The notes under the pieces are model-generated. The model was not told the DNA's origin. It did no database searches and saw only the letters and a program-made list of their open reading frames with translations. The position numbers and the translations under genes were made by a program. Positions 44,869-53,986 of a stretch of DNA of 64,000 nucleotides are shown piece by piece. Origin of the DNA: Anaerolineae bacterium (GTDB taxonomy: Bacteria > Chloroflexota > Anaerolineae > Promineifilales > Promineifilaceae); NCBI GenBank assembly GCA_030425205.1, contig JAUIAP010000026.1:1-64000 (forward strand), in the 5' to 3' direction. Within the stretch, counting starts at the first letter, position 1. Each line of letters starts with the position of its first letter.

Positions 44869-45509
44869 CGCCACTCCTCCAAATGATCGGTAATCGGGCT
44901 ACTTAAATAGATACGCCCGCTGGTCAGTTTGCCGTGAACATAAGATGTATTGGGAATTGGGAACGGATGTCGAAAGTGGAAAAACCGCTCCATCGTGCGT
45001 GCGCTCATCTCTACCCCGCCATGCAGCCAAACCCAGTACACGGCACGGGTAAAGGTGGCATGTGAGAAGATAAGGATGCGCTCCTCATCGCGCGTTTGGA
45101 TCCGCTCCAAGAAAGTTTGCGCCCGCCGCAATAGGTTGACAAAGGACTCTGCATTTACGCCAGTCACATAATGGGGATCGCGTCGTAGACGATATTGATC
45201 GCGCAGGTCGCGCATCTCTTTGCGCGTCAATTCTGGCGCATAAAAATGGGTCGCGTAGGGCGAATATTCTTGCACCTGCCACTCTTCATGAGGCACCGTG
45301 GGATAGCGATCGCGCAGCGGCTGGGCAGTTAATTTTGTTCGGGCATAAGGTGAAGTTACAAAGAGATCGGGACGGAACCACCAAATTTCGGCTAGCCAGT
45401 CGGCTTGATGTTGACCTTCTTTTGTAAGTCCATATGAGCCTGCATCTTTAACGCGCTGTCCGATGTTTGCGGGAGTCTGTCCGTGCCGAATGAGCCAAAA
45501 TTCTGTCAT
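44865..45509 (-). CDS. Histidine phosphatase family protein (first of pair)
   Basis: The 214-residue product has WLIRHGQTPANIG at the N-terminus and IFSHATFTRAV with the second catalytic His. It is a clear paralogue of the next gene and coupled to it. The upstream cupin gene ends 30 bases before it, so the three form one operon. Both phosphatases share the central QVQEYSPYATHFY/QVQEFCPLADSYY segment, which supports tandem duplication. Confidence 0.85.
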   Translation of the reverse strand: MTEFWLIRHGQTPANIGQRVKDAGSYGLTKEGQHQADWLAEIWWFRPDLFVTSPYARTKLTAQPLRDRYPTVPHEEWQVQEYSPYATHFYAPELTRKEMRDLRDQYRLRRDPHYVTGVNAESFVNLLRRAQTFLERIQTRDEERILIFSHATFTRAVYWVWLHGGVEMSARTMERFFHFRHPFPIPNTSYVHGKLTSGRIYLSSPITDHLEEWR

Positions 45510-45539
45510 AGATAGTTATTGCAGGTATTCACCTGTTTG

Positions 45540-46190
45540 TTACGCAGACGACTGTGCGTTCAACATAAGCTGTGCTTGTTCGACCACTGCTCCGCGCCAC
45601 CAATAGACAAGTAGGGCGGGATCGTCACGGGTCTGAATTTCATGTGGGATGTTTGAGTCGTGAAAGACAAACTGCCCCATTGGGCAGGAGCGCCACGGTT
45701 TATCAGATTGGCGGAAGCGGGCATGGCCTGAAAGGACAAAGCAGATTTCACTTGCAGAATGGGTGTGAAGGGGATAGTGGGTATTGCGGTCGAGTAGAAG
45801 GAGTCCAAGGCGCACGCTGTCGCTTCCGGCATGTCCCGTTGGGCCGATTAGTTCGCAATAAGCGTAGTTATTTAGGAGGTCGGGATCAGTGATTGAACTG
45901 TTTTGTTGCCAATGGAGATGTGGAAAATTCGGCCGAATTAAGCCCACCAGCTCTTCCCCCAAGACTGCCAACTCATACTTCAAACGCCGCTTACCCTGTC
46001 GCTTTACCACAGGCAGTGTGGTCGCGGGGATGGATTGCATCGTCAGTGTCGTCTTGTTTAATGCGTCAACCATCGCTTCGATCTCGTCTGTCCGATCAAA
46101 CGATTGCCACATTGCCATCGTCGCCAATCGCTTTGCCGCCATCAACACACGAATTGTCCACAGATAATCAATCGGCTGACGCATTTCCAT
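45540..46190 (-). CDS. DMSP-lyase-family cupin protein
   Basis: The 216-residue product (ATG 46190 behind GGAGAG) has a C-terminal cupin barrel with HYPLHTHSASEICFVLSGHA and IPHEIQT. Putative metal ligands are H142, H144, E148 and H183. The layout, and the ending LLVYWWRG, match the dimethylsulfoniopropionate lyase family (DddL-like). In characterised members a Tyr two residues after the Glu position is catalytic; here it is C150, so DMSP cleavage is doubtful. It heads an operon with two histidine phosphatases and is divergent from phzF. Confidence 0.6.
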   Translation of the reverse strand: MEMRQPIDYLWTIRVLMAAKRLATMAMWQSFDRTDEIEAMVDALNKTTLTMQSIPATTLPVVKRQGKRRLKYELAVLGEELVGLIRPNFPHLHWQQNSSITDPDLLNNYAYCELIGPTGHAGSDSVRLGLLLLDRNTHYPLHTHSASEICFVLSGHARFRQSDKPWRSCPMGQFVFHDSNIPHEIQTRDDPALLVYWWRGAVVEQAQLMLNAQSSA

Positions 46191-46294
46191 AAGCTCTCCA
46201 TTCTAACGATTGAGTTGCAATCGTACCATCAACATGAAGCAGTCATAATCTATTGCTTGTGTTTGTTGGTCGCATCAATGGTAAAATTTTGCCC

Positions 46295-47098
46295 ATGAAG
46301 TTTTTTCAAGTTGATACGTTTACACAGCATGTCCATCATGGCAATCCCGCCGCCGTGTGCTTTCTCACAAAAGCAATTTCGGCCGAAAAAATGCAGCTCA
46401 TCGCCGCTGAAGTCAACCAACCGGCGACGGCTTTTGTACAAGCTCATGCCGATCCGTTTGCCAATAAGTGGCAACTACGCTGGTTTACGCCGACAAAAGA
46501 GTATGCGCTGTGTGGACATGCGACGCTGGGCGCTGCGTTTATGCTGTGGAGCGAGGGGATTGTGCGCCCAGATCGGCCGATTCGCTTCCAAACCGAACAC
46601 CATCTCCTAACCTGTACCTACAACGCACAACGCTGGATTTCGATGCGTTTTCCCGCCCAACCTGTTGTACCTGCTGACCCACCAGCGGGATTGTTGTCGA
46701 GCTTAGGGATCGCAGACGCCCTATTCTGCGGGCGCACCTCTACCAACGATTATGTGATCGAAGTTTCTAGCCCAAGCGTTATCCGCGATCTTGCACCCGA
46801 CTTTGCGCAACTTTCTGTCCTAGATCTAAAGGGCGTGACAGTTACCGCCCTTGCGCATGATCAGGAGATGGACTTTGTCTCGCGCTATTTTTCGGCCGAA
46901 AATGCCAAAGAAGATCCCGTCACTGGCACAGCACACTGTCGGCTGGCTCCCTACTGGTCAGAAAAGTTGGGGAAAAATAAGCTCGTCGGGTTTCAGGCAT
47001 CGCAGAGAGGGGGTCTTGTGCGTATGGAAGTGGTTGGCGATGACGTTGTGTTAGGGGGTCAGGCCGTCATGGTCATTCGGGGCGAAATGCTGGACTAA
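46295..47098 (+). CDS. PhzF-family isomerase/epimerase
   Basis: The 267-residue product starts at ATG 46295 (MKFFQVDTFT) and shows the PhzF signature: NPAAVCFL, the catalytic Glu region in AAEVNQPATAFV, the CGHATLGAAF loop, and DPVTGTAHCRLAPYW at the C-terminus. The family isomerises small acidic metabolites. No phenazine genes are nearby, so it is probably a general metabolic member. Three TCGGCCGA copies lie within it. Confidence 0.9.
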   Translation: MKFFQVDTFTQHVHHGNPAAVCFLTKAISAEKMQLIAAEVNQPATAFVQAHADPFANKWQLRWFTPTKEYALCGHATLGAAFMLWSEGIVRPDRPIRFQTEHHLLTCTYNAQRWISMRFPAQPVVPADPPAGLLSSLGIADALFCGRTSTNDYVIEVSSPSVIRDLAPDFAQLSVLDLKGVTVTALAHDQEMDFVSRYFSAENAKEDPVTGTAHCRLAPYWSEKLGKNKLVGFQASQRGGLVRMEVVGDDVVLGGQAVMVIRGEMLD

Positions 47099-47114
47099 AG
47101 TTGGCTCCGAAAAT

Positions 47115-48026
47115 TCAGTGCTCCGCTGCGGCAGCCTGTTTTAGCTGTTCAAAATAGTGGGTTAATCCAGCGACCAAATCGAGTTGTGCTTCCCATCCAA
47201 TATCTGGATTGTTCGCAACATCGGCCGATTGTTCCAACACTTCGCCCGGCCTTGAGGGCAATGCGCCAATCAATGGTTTTCCCTGACTTCCCGTCACCGA
47301 ATAGATCGTTCGCACGACATCGGCGACCGATGCCAATTTGCCCGTGCCAAGTTGTACGGTGGTAAGGAGCGGGATTTCGGCCGAGACTAGCTGACAAATG
47401 CCTGCCGCCACATCCTGCACATGCACCCAGTCGCGCCGTTGTAATCCGGCCGTCATCGCAAAATCTTCGCCACGAATCGCTGCTTCAAACGCGGCTGGAA
47501 TCAGCGCATTGGTTGGCTGTCCATAGCCATAGCTCTGGAAAATCATCGCGCCAATAATTGGCCACTCTTGTGTGCGGGTAAACATCTCACAGAAGTTCCA
47601 TGCCGCAGCCTTACTCGCCGCATAGACGTTCATTGACGACCATTCGCCCGGCGTGCGGCCGACAATCACTCGTTCGATAGTGCGTCGCTCGCACGCGGCC
47701 CGCATTAAATTGATCGTGCCATTCAAGTTATGGCGCATCGCTTCATTAATCGGCAAAAATGGATTGGTTGCGCCAGCCGCCGCTAAATGGATGACGACAT
47801 CCGGCTCTGCTTCTGCAACGGCGCGACATGTCAGGCGATAGTTGCGTAAATCGGCATAGACGAGTTGCAACTGTTCACGCAGTGGTTGCAATGTAGACGG
47901 CAACGACTTTCCCATCCCATACTGCTCGCGCACCAACAGAATCACATCATGCTGTTGCAGGAGGAGGGGGGTGAGATTTCGGCCGATAAAGCCGGTGCCA
48001 CCTGTGAGGAGAATACGCCGTTTCAT
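47115..48026 (-). CDS. NAD(P)-dependent sugar epimerase/dehydratase (SDR)
   Basis: The 303-residue product is an extended short-chain dehydrogenase. Its nucleotide-binding motif is LLTGGTGFIGRNL, the catalytic Tyr and Lys are in NVYAASKAAAW (YxxxK), and an AAAGATNPF segment follows the third strand. It probably acts on a nucleotide-sugar. It lies directly downstream of the cytidylyltransferase gene on the same strand, which supports a shared sugar-nucleotide pathway. Confidence 0.85.
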   Translation of the reverse strand: MKRRILLTGGTGFIGRNLTPLLLQQHDVILLVREQYGMGKSLPSTLQPLREQLQLVYADLRNYRLTCRAVAEAEPDVVIHLAAAGATNPFLPINEAMRHNLNGTINLMRAACERRTIERVIVGRTPGEWSSMNVYAASKAAAWNFCEMFTRTQEWPIIGAMIFQSYGYGQPTNALIPAAFEAAIRGEDFAMTAGLQRRDWVHVQDVAAGICQLVSAEIPLLTTVQLGTGKLASVADVVRTIYSVTGSQGKPLIGALPSRPGEVLEQSADVANNPDIGWEAQLDLVAGLTHYFEQLKQAAAAEH

Positions 48027-48099
48027 CGCTGGACAGTGAATAGGGAACGGTAATCGGCCAGCATTTTCATTCTGAATGCTGCGCAGTGTGTCCCATTCA

Positions 48100-48879
48100 C
48101 TACCAAACTCTCCAGGGTGCGTCTGTTTGCCAGCGTTGTTCCAAAACCATCGTATCCTTAAGTGTGTTCATCGACTGCCAGAAGCCAGCATGTCGATAGA
48201 TCATTAGCTCTCCCATCTCCGCCAATTTTGGCAAGACTTCACGTTCCAAATCGTCATGTTTTTCGCAGAGTTCAAGCACTTCACGCTCAAAAAGCATAAA
48301 GCCGCCATTGATCCAGTAGGGCAGTTCAGGGCGTTCGACAAAACCATTGACCGCGCCAGCCTCATCAGCCTCCACAACCCCATACGGTAAATTCACCCGC
48401 ACCGCCGTCAGCGTCGCCAACTTGCCATGCGCTTTGTGAAATTTGATCAATTCGGTCAAATCAACATCGCTAACATCATCACCATAGGCCAGAAAGAAGC
48501 GTTCGGCGTCGATGTAGTCGGCCACTTTTGCGACACGCTGCGCCTTCTCCGTCAGCAACCCTGTATCCACCAGTGAAACATGCCAATCTGGATGATCGAC
48601 ACCGTCGTGAAACGCAATGGCCTGATCGCTCGCACCCATCGTCAGCGTCAAATCACGTGACATCTTATTGTAATTCAAAAAGTAGCGGCGCATCTGATCC
48701 GCCTCATACCCTAACGTGAGGATGAAGCGATCGCACCCATGCGCTGAGAAAATTCGCATGACGTGCCAGATAATCGGCCGATTTCCGACTTTCACAAGCT
48801 CTTTTTTTGTCGTCGTCCCCCCGCGCATACGGGTTCCTTGTCCGCCGCAGAAGATGATTACGGGAATTGATTCTGTCAT
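48100..48879 (-). CDS. Sugar-phosphate nucleotidyltransferase (RfbF-like)
   Basis: The 259-residue product resembles glucose-1-phosphate cytidylyltransferases, with VIIFCGGQGTRM, RPIIWHVMRIFSAHGCDRFILTLGY and YGDDVSDVDL (metal-binding Asp). The usual RPKPM(V)E core is replaced by TTTKKELVKVG, keeping a Lys but not the RPKP pattern. It should activate a hexose-1-phosphate for surface polysaccharide. It is followed by an SDR epimerase/dehydratase, a typical pair for deoxysugar synthesis. Confidence 0.8.
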   Translation of the reverse strand: MTESIPVIIFCGGQGTRMRGGTTTKKELVKVGNRPIIWHVMRIFSAHGCDRFILTLGYEADQMRRYFLNYNKMSRDLTLTMGASDQAIAFHDGVDHPDWHVSLVDTGLLTEKAQRVAKVADYIDAERFFLAYGDDVSDVDLTELIKFHKAHGKLATLTAVRVNLPYGVVEADEAGAVNGFVERPELPYWINGGFMLFEREVLELCEKHDDLEREVLPKLAEMGELMIYRHAGFWQSMNTLKDTMVLEQRWQTDAPWRVW

Positions 48880-49080
48880 AATCGTTGAGAAAGGTTCTTT
48901 GGGTCATTTATATGGAAGAATGGATTCCCACCCACGCAAAAATGACAGGCCGTTGAATAAAACAGATGGTCAGTTTAGAACTAGCAACGCTAATATAGCG
49001 ACCAGCAACTTCCCGCTGCGATCTTAACACAGCGAAATTGCCGTTGCCAGCAAGCGTGATGGGTGTGTTAAAATGCGTTG

Positions 49081-50352
49081 ATGCAGTTGGATAAACATTG
49101 GCGCAGTTGGGTTCGTAGTCTAAGGCTTTGGCTGATTATCGGGATCGGAGTAAAACGTTGGTTGGTGATGTTGGGATTTGGAACGCTCTTTTTAGGTGGA
49201 GGGTTGGTCTACCTGTTGCTTTGGCTCTATCAGCAAAATTTCATTTCGGCCGATCTCTTCCGCATCATTGCCCTAAGCTCTCTCTCAGATGGACTTCGCA
49301 TTGGAATTTTGCTGCTGCTCGGCAGTGGATTGCTTCTAACAGGCACGATCCAGCTAGGGCGTTCCCTCGTTGCGCCCTTTCGTCGTCCCGGTGAAGATAT
49401 TGGCAACGTGCTGCTGCGCTATCGTCAACGCAATCGCGGTCCGCGCATCGTCACAATTGGTGGCGGGACAGGGATGCCCGAGCTGTTACGCGGTCTAAAG
49501 GTGCACACAAATAACATCACCGCGATTGTGACAGTGGCCGACGATGGCGGCAGCAGTGGACGATTGCGGCGTGAACTAGGCGTGCTGCCACCCGGTGACT
49601 TCCGCAACAATATCGCTGCGCTGGCACGCGATGAGGAGTTGATGACAGGGTTGATGCAATACCGTTTTGGGGAGGCGGTCGACGCGAGCACACCCTCCCA
49701 ACTCAAGGGGCACACGCTGGGAAATTTGTTGATTGCAGCGCTAACGGGCTTGACGGGCAGCTTTGATGAAGCGCTCTTTTCGATGAATCGCGTCTTGGCC
49801 ATGCGTGGCACAGTGATTCCCGCAACGCTAGATGACGTAACATTGGTGGCGCACATTCGCACCGCAACGGGTGTTGAACGGGTCGTCGGGGAGTCGGAGA
49901 TTCCAAATACCGCAGGCAAGATCGAACGCGTGATGCTCGAACCCCAGTCGGTCCGTGTCTATCCGCCGGCACTACGCGCCATTTTGCAGGCCGATATGAT
50001 CATAATGGGACCGGGCAGCCTATATACAAGTGTCATACCGAATCTGCTGGTGCGCGACATTGTGCGGGCATTGGAGCAGGCGCGAGGCAAGCGCGTTTAT
50101 GTTTGTAACGTGGCCGCACAGCCGGGTGAGACTGATGGCTATTCCCTTTCTGACCATGTGAACGCAATTGTCAATCATAGTTCAGATAAGGTTGTGCAAA
50201 TCGCCGTCGCACATCATGGGAATGGCGTACTGGTCGATGATGTTGAAAATGTACGCGTGATTTCGGCCGATCTCGCCTCTACAACGCGCAAAGACCGTCA
50301 CGATGGGGCAAAAGTTGCCGCCCTCTTAATAGAGTTGCTAGAAAACGAGTAG
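49081..50352 (+). CDS. YvcK/CofD-family protein with N-terminal membrane anchor
   Basis: The 423-residue product has two N-terminal hydrophobic helices (~25-52 and ~64-100), followed by a soluble YvcK domain: IVTIGGGTGMPELLRGL, TVADDGGSSGRLRRELG, PPGDFRNNI, GHTLGNLLIAALTG and MGPGSLYTSVIPNLLV. YvcK proteins bind UDP-sugars and link carbon metabolism to cell-wall growth. The start ATG 49081 is preferred to the TTG 3 bases earlier. It is followed by a MazG-like gene after 18 bases, probably in one transcript. Confidence 0.9.
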   Translation: MQLDKHWRSWVRSLRLWLIIGIGVKRWLVMLGFGTLFLGGGLVYLLLWLYQQNFISADLFRIIALSSLSDGLRIGILLLLGSGLLLTGTIQLGRSLVAPFRRPGEDIGNVLLRYRQRNRGPRIVTIGGGTGMPELLRGLKVHTNNITAIVTVADDGGSSGRLRRELGVLPPGDFRNNIAALARDEELMTGLMQYRFGEAVDASTPSQLKGHTLGNLLIAALTGLTGSFDEALFSMNRVLAMRGTVIPATLDDVTLVAHIRTATGVERVVGESEIPNTAGKIERVMLEPQSVRVYPPALRAILQADMIIMGPGSLYTSVIPNLLVRDIVRALEQARGKRVYVCNVAAQPGETDGYSLSDHVNAIVNHSSDKVVQIAVAHHGNGVLVDDVENVRVISADLASTTRKDRHDGAKVAALLIELLENE

Positions 50353-50370
50353 TACCGTTAAACTACCGTC

Positions 50371-50676
50371 ATGACAATTGCCGAATTAACGAGGGAAATG
50401 CACAAATTTGTGGCGAGCAAGGGCTGGTATGCTGCCGATTCACCAAAAGCGCAAACCCCTAAAAATCTCGCCGTCTCACTTTGTCTGGAATCGGCCGAAA
50501 TTCTCGAACATTTTCAGTGGCGTGAAACCGCCACAGACTCGAACGCACTGGCTGGCGAATTGGCCGATGTGGCCCTTTACCTTCTGCAACTTGCCAGCAT
50601 AACCGAAATTGATCTCGAACAAGCAATCATGGACAAACTTGCGCTTAACTATGACCGTACCTGGCCGGCACAATAG
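50371..50676 (+). CDS. MazG-like nucleotide pyrophosphohydrolase
   Basis: The 101-residue product has the all-alpha MazG/RS21-C6 fold motifs: SLCLESAEILEHFQW (the ExxE half) and LADVALYLLQLA (the ExxD half). Small proteins of this type hydrolyse dCTP or other NTPs to NMP and pyrophosphate as house-cleaning enzymes. It is probably cotranscribed with the YvcK gene. Confidence 0.88.
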   Translation: MTIAELTREMHKFVASKGWYAADSPKAQTPKNLAVSLCLESAEILEHFQWRETATDSNALAGELADVALYLLQLASITEIDLEQAIMDKLALNYDRTWPAQ

Positions 50677-50760
50677 ACAGGCTATAGTAGCTAGTACCAA
50701 GCAGTGCATATTATTCACTGCAACCGGTTTACTACCTACTGCAACTATAAATTATCAAAC

Positions 50761-51402
50761 GTGACTTCTTCGCTTAAAATCCTCGCCGTCAGTGACAAGG
50801 TGTTGCAATCGCACTATTCTCCCAATGTGCCATCAATGTATCCGCGTCTCGATCTGTTGCTTGGGGCGGGCGACCTGCCCTACTACTATCTCGATTTTCT
50901 CGTCTCTGCGCTCGATACGTCGATGTTTTATGTGTTGGGAAATCATGACGCTGGACGACAATATACTGAGCATGGCGAGATCAGCGAGGTAAGAGGAGGA
51001 CTCAATATCCATCAGCGCGTTGTGCGCGAAAAAGGGTTGATTTTTGCGGGATTAGAGGGGTCGATGCGTTACTTGCCGAGTGCAACACAGCAATACAGCG
51101 AGATTGAAATGTGGCGTGAAGCGTCTGCGCTCTTCCCGCGTTTGCTGCTAAATCGCATTCGGTATGGTCGTTATCTCGATGTATTGCTCACGCACTCTCC
51201 ACCGTTTGGAATTCATGATGAACAGGATATTCCCCATCGCGGCTTCAAATCTTTCTTACACTTGATGCGAATTCTCCGACCGCGCTACCTACTACACGGT
51301 CATATCCATCGCTATCTTCTGCACAAACACCAAATTACGCAGTATCACGAGACAACGGTTATCAACATCTATCCCAATTACTACCTAGAAATTCCCGTGT
51401 GA
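50761..51402 (+). CDS. Metallophosphoesterase with altered first motif
   Basis: The 213-residue product (GTG 50761 preferred) has the calcineurin-like motifs GAGDLPYYYL (GD), VLGNHDAG (GNHD), LLTHSPPFG (H) and HGHIHR (GHxH). The first motif, normally DxH, is SDKV here, so one His ligand is missing. It may still hold a two-metal site through other residues or use one metal. The substrate is unknown. It follows the MazG-like gene with 84 bases between. Confidence 0.8.
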   Translation: MTSSLKILAVSDKVLQSHYSPNVPSMYPRLDLLLGAGDLPYYYLDFLVSALDTSMFYVLGNHDAGRQYTEHGEISEVRGGLNIHQRVVREKGLIFAGLEGSMRYLPSATQQYSEIEMWREASALFPRLLLNRIRYGRYLDVLLTHSPPFGIHDEQDIPHRGFKSFLHLMRILRPRYLLHGHIHRYLLHKHQITQYHETTVINIYPNYYLEIPV

Positions 51403-51451
51403 GCGCAGCCTATCGCTGTCGTGACGGCATTTCAGCGGCCTGACACGCTAA

Positions 51452-52078
51452 CTATTCGAGCGGCGTCACGCTGAAATTGTCAAACTCAACGACGACGTTC
51501 CCCGTGTCGATCGTGCGCACGATCAGGCCAATGTCTGAACCGTTAATTGCCTCATCCGTCACTGCACCGACCAGTTGTTCATTGACATAAAAGACGAGAT
51601 TTCCCGCATTTGCCTCAACTTTCAACTCATTCGTTTCGCCCAATCCCTGATTGACGGCCGCAGATTCAAACCAGCTATCGTTGATCAGCTCAACGCGGTT
51701 GTCGCCACTACAGGCAAGAAAACAACGGGCAACCAGCACCCAACCATCCCCACTGACCAAGAACATGTAGAACGCATCCTGTTGATCATCGACGCGCAGC
51801 AGCATGCCAAATCCCGGATTGAGCGGTCCTTCCACTTGTGTCGCCTCAACTGAAAACACACCATCAGTAAAGGATACGCCCGCCGTCGTCCAAAAGTAGG
51901 AGTTATAGGGTTCGACGGCAAAACGATAAACACCGTCAATGACCTGCCCCGATGCTTCCAAATCATCGCCGACGCGCCATGTGCCAGCCGCGTCAAATGT
52001 TTCGAGATAGGGTTGTTGACTGTTACATGCGCTGAGAAGAAAGAGAATGCCTAGACAAAAGATGAGTTGTTTAATCAC
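51452..52078 (-). CDS. Lipoprotein with a concanavalin-like beta-sandwich
   Basis: The 208-residue product has a signal peptide with lipobox LLSAC and then a beta-rich region reading FDAAGTWRVGDD, GFGMLLRVDD, FYMFLVSGDG and VEFDNFSVTPLE. This pattern is typical of LamG/DUF1080-type jelly-roll domains that bind carbohydrates or peptides. It is a surface-anchored protein of unknown ligand. The PPOX terminator lies just upstream of it. Confidence 0.7.
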   Translation of the reverse strand: MIKQLIFCLGILFLLSACNSQQPYLETFDAAGTWRVGDDLEASGQVIDGVYRFAVEPYNSYFWTTAGVSFTDGVFSVEATQVEGPLNPGFGMLLRVDDQQDAFYMFLVSGDGWVLVARCFLACSGDNRVELINDSWFESAAVNQGLGETNELKVEANAGNLVFYVNEQLVGAVTDEAINGSDIGLIVRTIDTGNVVVEFDNFSVTPLE

Positions 52079-52129
52079 GTGAAAGCCTCAAAAAGTTTAT
52101 CGTCTGTAATGGTAGGAGATTTCGGCCGA

Positions 52130-52164
52130 AAACAAAAAGAATCCATCTGATTCAGGTGGATTCT
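52130..52164 (-). terminator. Intrinsic terminator of the nucleoside-transporter operon
   Basis: On the minus strand AGAATCCACC pairs with GGTGGATTCT-like GATGGATTCT around TGAATCA (one G-U pair), followed by TTTTGTTTTC. It lies 37 bases after the PPOX stop codon. A TCGGCCGA copy follows directly. Confidence 0.85.
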
Positions 52165-52200
52165 ACTAGGGAAATTTAGAATTAACAGCGTTTGACGATG

Positions 52201-52590
52201 TTATGAGTGTGAAATCTGCGTCGGACGCAGCTTGAACAAGACCCGTTTCTCGCCAGGAGAAAACGTAAATCCGCGCCCAAAATAGGCGTGCGCCATTCTG
52301 TCGATCTGTTCATGCGCGAAATCGCCCTCGACCGTTTCAGCTACCTCGCAGCGCAGTTCGATCCAACGATAGGGATTCTTCGGATCGAGAATAGCGACGG
52401 TCGCTTTCGGCCGATCGCGCAGATTCTGGTCCTTACGCCGCCCAATTGCCGTGTTGACCCACACCTCATCCCCATGTCGCTCAGCCCACACGGGCGTCAC
52501 CTGCGGCTGCCCATCCGCCATCACCGTGGCCAACTGCACGACAATTGGCTCGTCGAGCAGATCGTAAAAATCTTCAGGAATTCGCTTCAT
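52201..52590 (-). CDS. PPOX-class flavin/F420-dependent protein
   Basis: The 129-residue product (ATG 52590 behind AAGGA) is a split-barrel protein of the pyridoxamine-phosphate-oxidase class: VQLATVMADGQPQVTPVWAE, LRDRPKATVAILDP and RWIELRCEVAET. The sequence style fits the TIGR03618/Rv1155 group, many of which use F420. Its ATG lies one base after the stop of the last permease gene, so it is the last gene of the ABC operon. This suggests a link to the imported compound, but the reaction is unknown. Confidence 0.8.
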   Translation of the reverse strand: MKRIPEDFYDLLDEPIVVQLATVMADGQPQVTPVWAERHGDEVWVNTAIGRRKDQNLRDRPKATVAILDPKNPYRWIELRCEVAETVEGDFAHEQIDRMAHAYFGRGFTFSPGEKRVLFKLRPTQISHS

Positions 52591-52591
52591 A

Positions 52592-53938
52592 TCAATGTCC
52601 TTCTTTGCTATACGGCTGCCCATCTGCCGCTGGCATGTGGCCCTGACCAATCACGCCAGCCAGCACGACCATCGTCGCCACATAGGGAGCCATCAGCAAG
52701 AATTGTGATGGAATCGGCACGCTCAGAATGGCGAGTTTGGAGGCCAGCGAGTCGGCAAAGCCAAAGAGTAACCCTGCGCCAAATGCGCCAAACGGCGACC
52801 AGTTGCCAAAGATCATCGCGGCAAGACCGATAAAGCCACGCCCCGCGGTCATTACTTCATCAAATCGGCCGACCGAACCCAACGTAAAGTATGCGCCGCC
52901 AAAGCCCGCCATCGCGCCACTCATCAACACAGCCATGTAGCGCGTGCGAATGACGTTGATCCCCAGCGTATCGGCCGCACGTGGATGTTCGCCGACTGAA
53001 CGCAAACGTAGCCCCCAGCGCGTATAAAACAGCCCGATGTGAATGACGATCATAAAAATGAACATCATGTACACGAAAATGTTGTTGCGAAAGACAATCG
53101 GGCCGAGCAGCGGAATCTGAGACAGGAGTGGCACATCAAACGGTCGGAACGTGCCGGGATTGTTTAGGAATTGATACTCCTGCATAAACTTTGCCGAGAT
53201 ATACGAGGTCATCCCTACAGCAAAGATGTTGATAACTGTGCCCGATATGATCTGGTCGATTTTGTACTTGATCGAGAACACGCCGTGAATATAAGCCAGC
53301 AACATGCCTGTCAAAACGGCGGCCAAGATACCGATGTAAAGATAAGGTCGTAAATTACCCTCTGCTTGACCGCATATCAGCACAGATTCGATCAATGCTT
53401 CATCACAGCGGCTCCGCAAGAGACTGGCAACCAATGCCGCCATCATTGCGCCAAACAACATCATCCCTTCGATGGCGATGTTAACGACCCCAGCACGTTC
53501 ACTCAAAATGCCTGACATCGCTCCGAGCGTAATTGGCACCGCTTTTGAAAGTGACGTGTTGAGCAATCCTGCAAGGTTGAGCGACTTGCCGGCCGCAGCC
53601 CATGCCAAGAAGCTAAACACGAAGAGCAACGCAACGATCCCCAACATCGCGTTTGTGCGCTTGCCAAATCCACGTGCTAACTGTCCCGCGCCAATAAATG
53701 CGCTGGCAAATGCGGCTGCATTGAGCGCGGTTAATGTTCTAAACTCCCATGGCGGCAAGTCTGAATCAACCCCACCCGGCACAAGACCGAAGCGCGTGAT
53801 CAGGTCGCTTTCCAAGCCGCGCACAAAAATTAGCCAAATGGCGGCCGCAATGATTAGGAAAACGATGCCCATCACGCGCTGGCGTGTGGAGGAGACATAT
53901 TCACGTTTAGTTGCGATAGTTGCCGTTGATGCTGTCAT
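52592..53938 (-). CDS. Nucleoside-type ABC importer permease (YufQ/NupQ-like)
   Basis: The 448-residue membrane protein belongs to the BPD_transp_2 permease family. The core shows GAMSGILSERAGVVNIAIEGMM and TLGINVIRTRYMAVLMSGAMAG, typical of BMP/nucleoside importers. It has about ten hydrophobic segments, with a longer than usual N-terminal part. It is coupled to the PPOX gene downstream and follows the second permease gene. Confidence 0.88.
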   Translation of the reverse strand: MTASTATIATKREYVSSTRQRVMGIVFLIIAAAIWLIFVRGLESDLITRFGLVPGGVDSDLPPWEFRTLTALNAAAFASAFIGAGQLARGFGKRTNAMLGIVALLFVFSFLAWAAAGKSLNLAGLLNTSLSKAVPITLGAMSGILSERAGVVNIAIEGMMLFGAMMAALVASLLRSRCDEALIESVLICGQAEGNLRPYLYIGILAAVLTGMLLAYIHGVFSIKYKIDQIISGTVINIFAVGMTSYISAKFMQEYQFLNNPGTFRPFDVPLLSQIPLLGPIVFRNNIFVYMMFIFMIVIHIGLFYTRWGLRLRSVGEHPRAADTLGINVIRTRYMAVLMSGAMAGFGGAYFTLGSVGRFDEVMTAGRGFIGLAAMIFGNWSPFGAFGAGLLFGFADSLASKLAILSVPIPSQFLLMAPYVATMVVLAGVIGQGHMPAADGQPYSKEGH

Positions 53939-53986
53939 GTTGAAATGTGGCGTTTACATCGGCCGATGCAAACACCGCACGATAGT

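Noticed and set aside
45309..48734. GCGATCGC (the real HIP1 sequence) at about 45309 and 48727
   Set aside because: Only about two copies were seen, close to chance; it is not the iterated motif of this genome.
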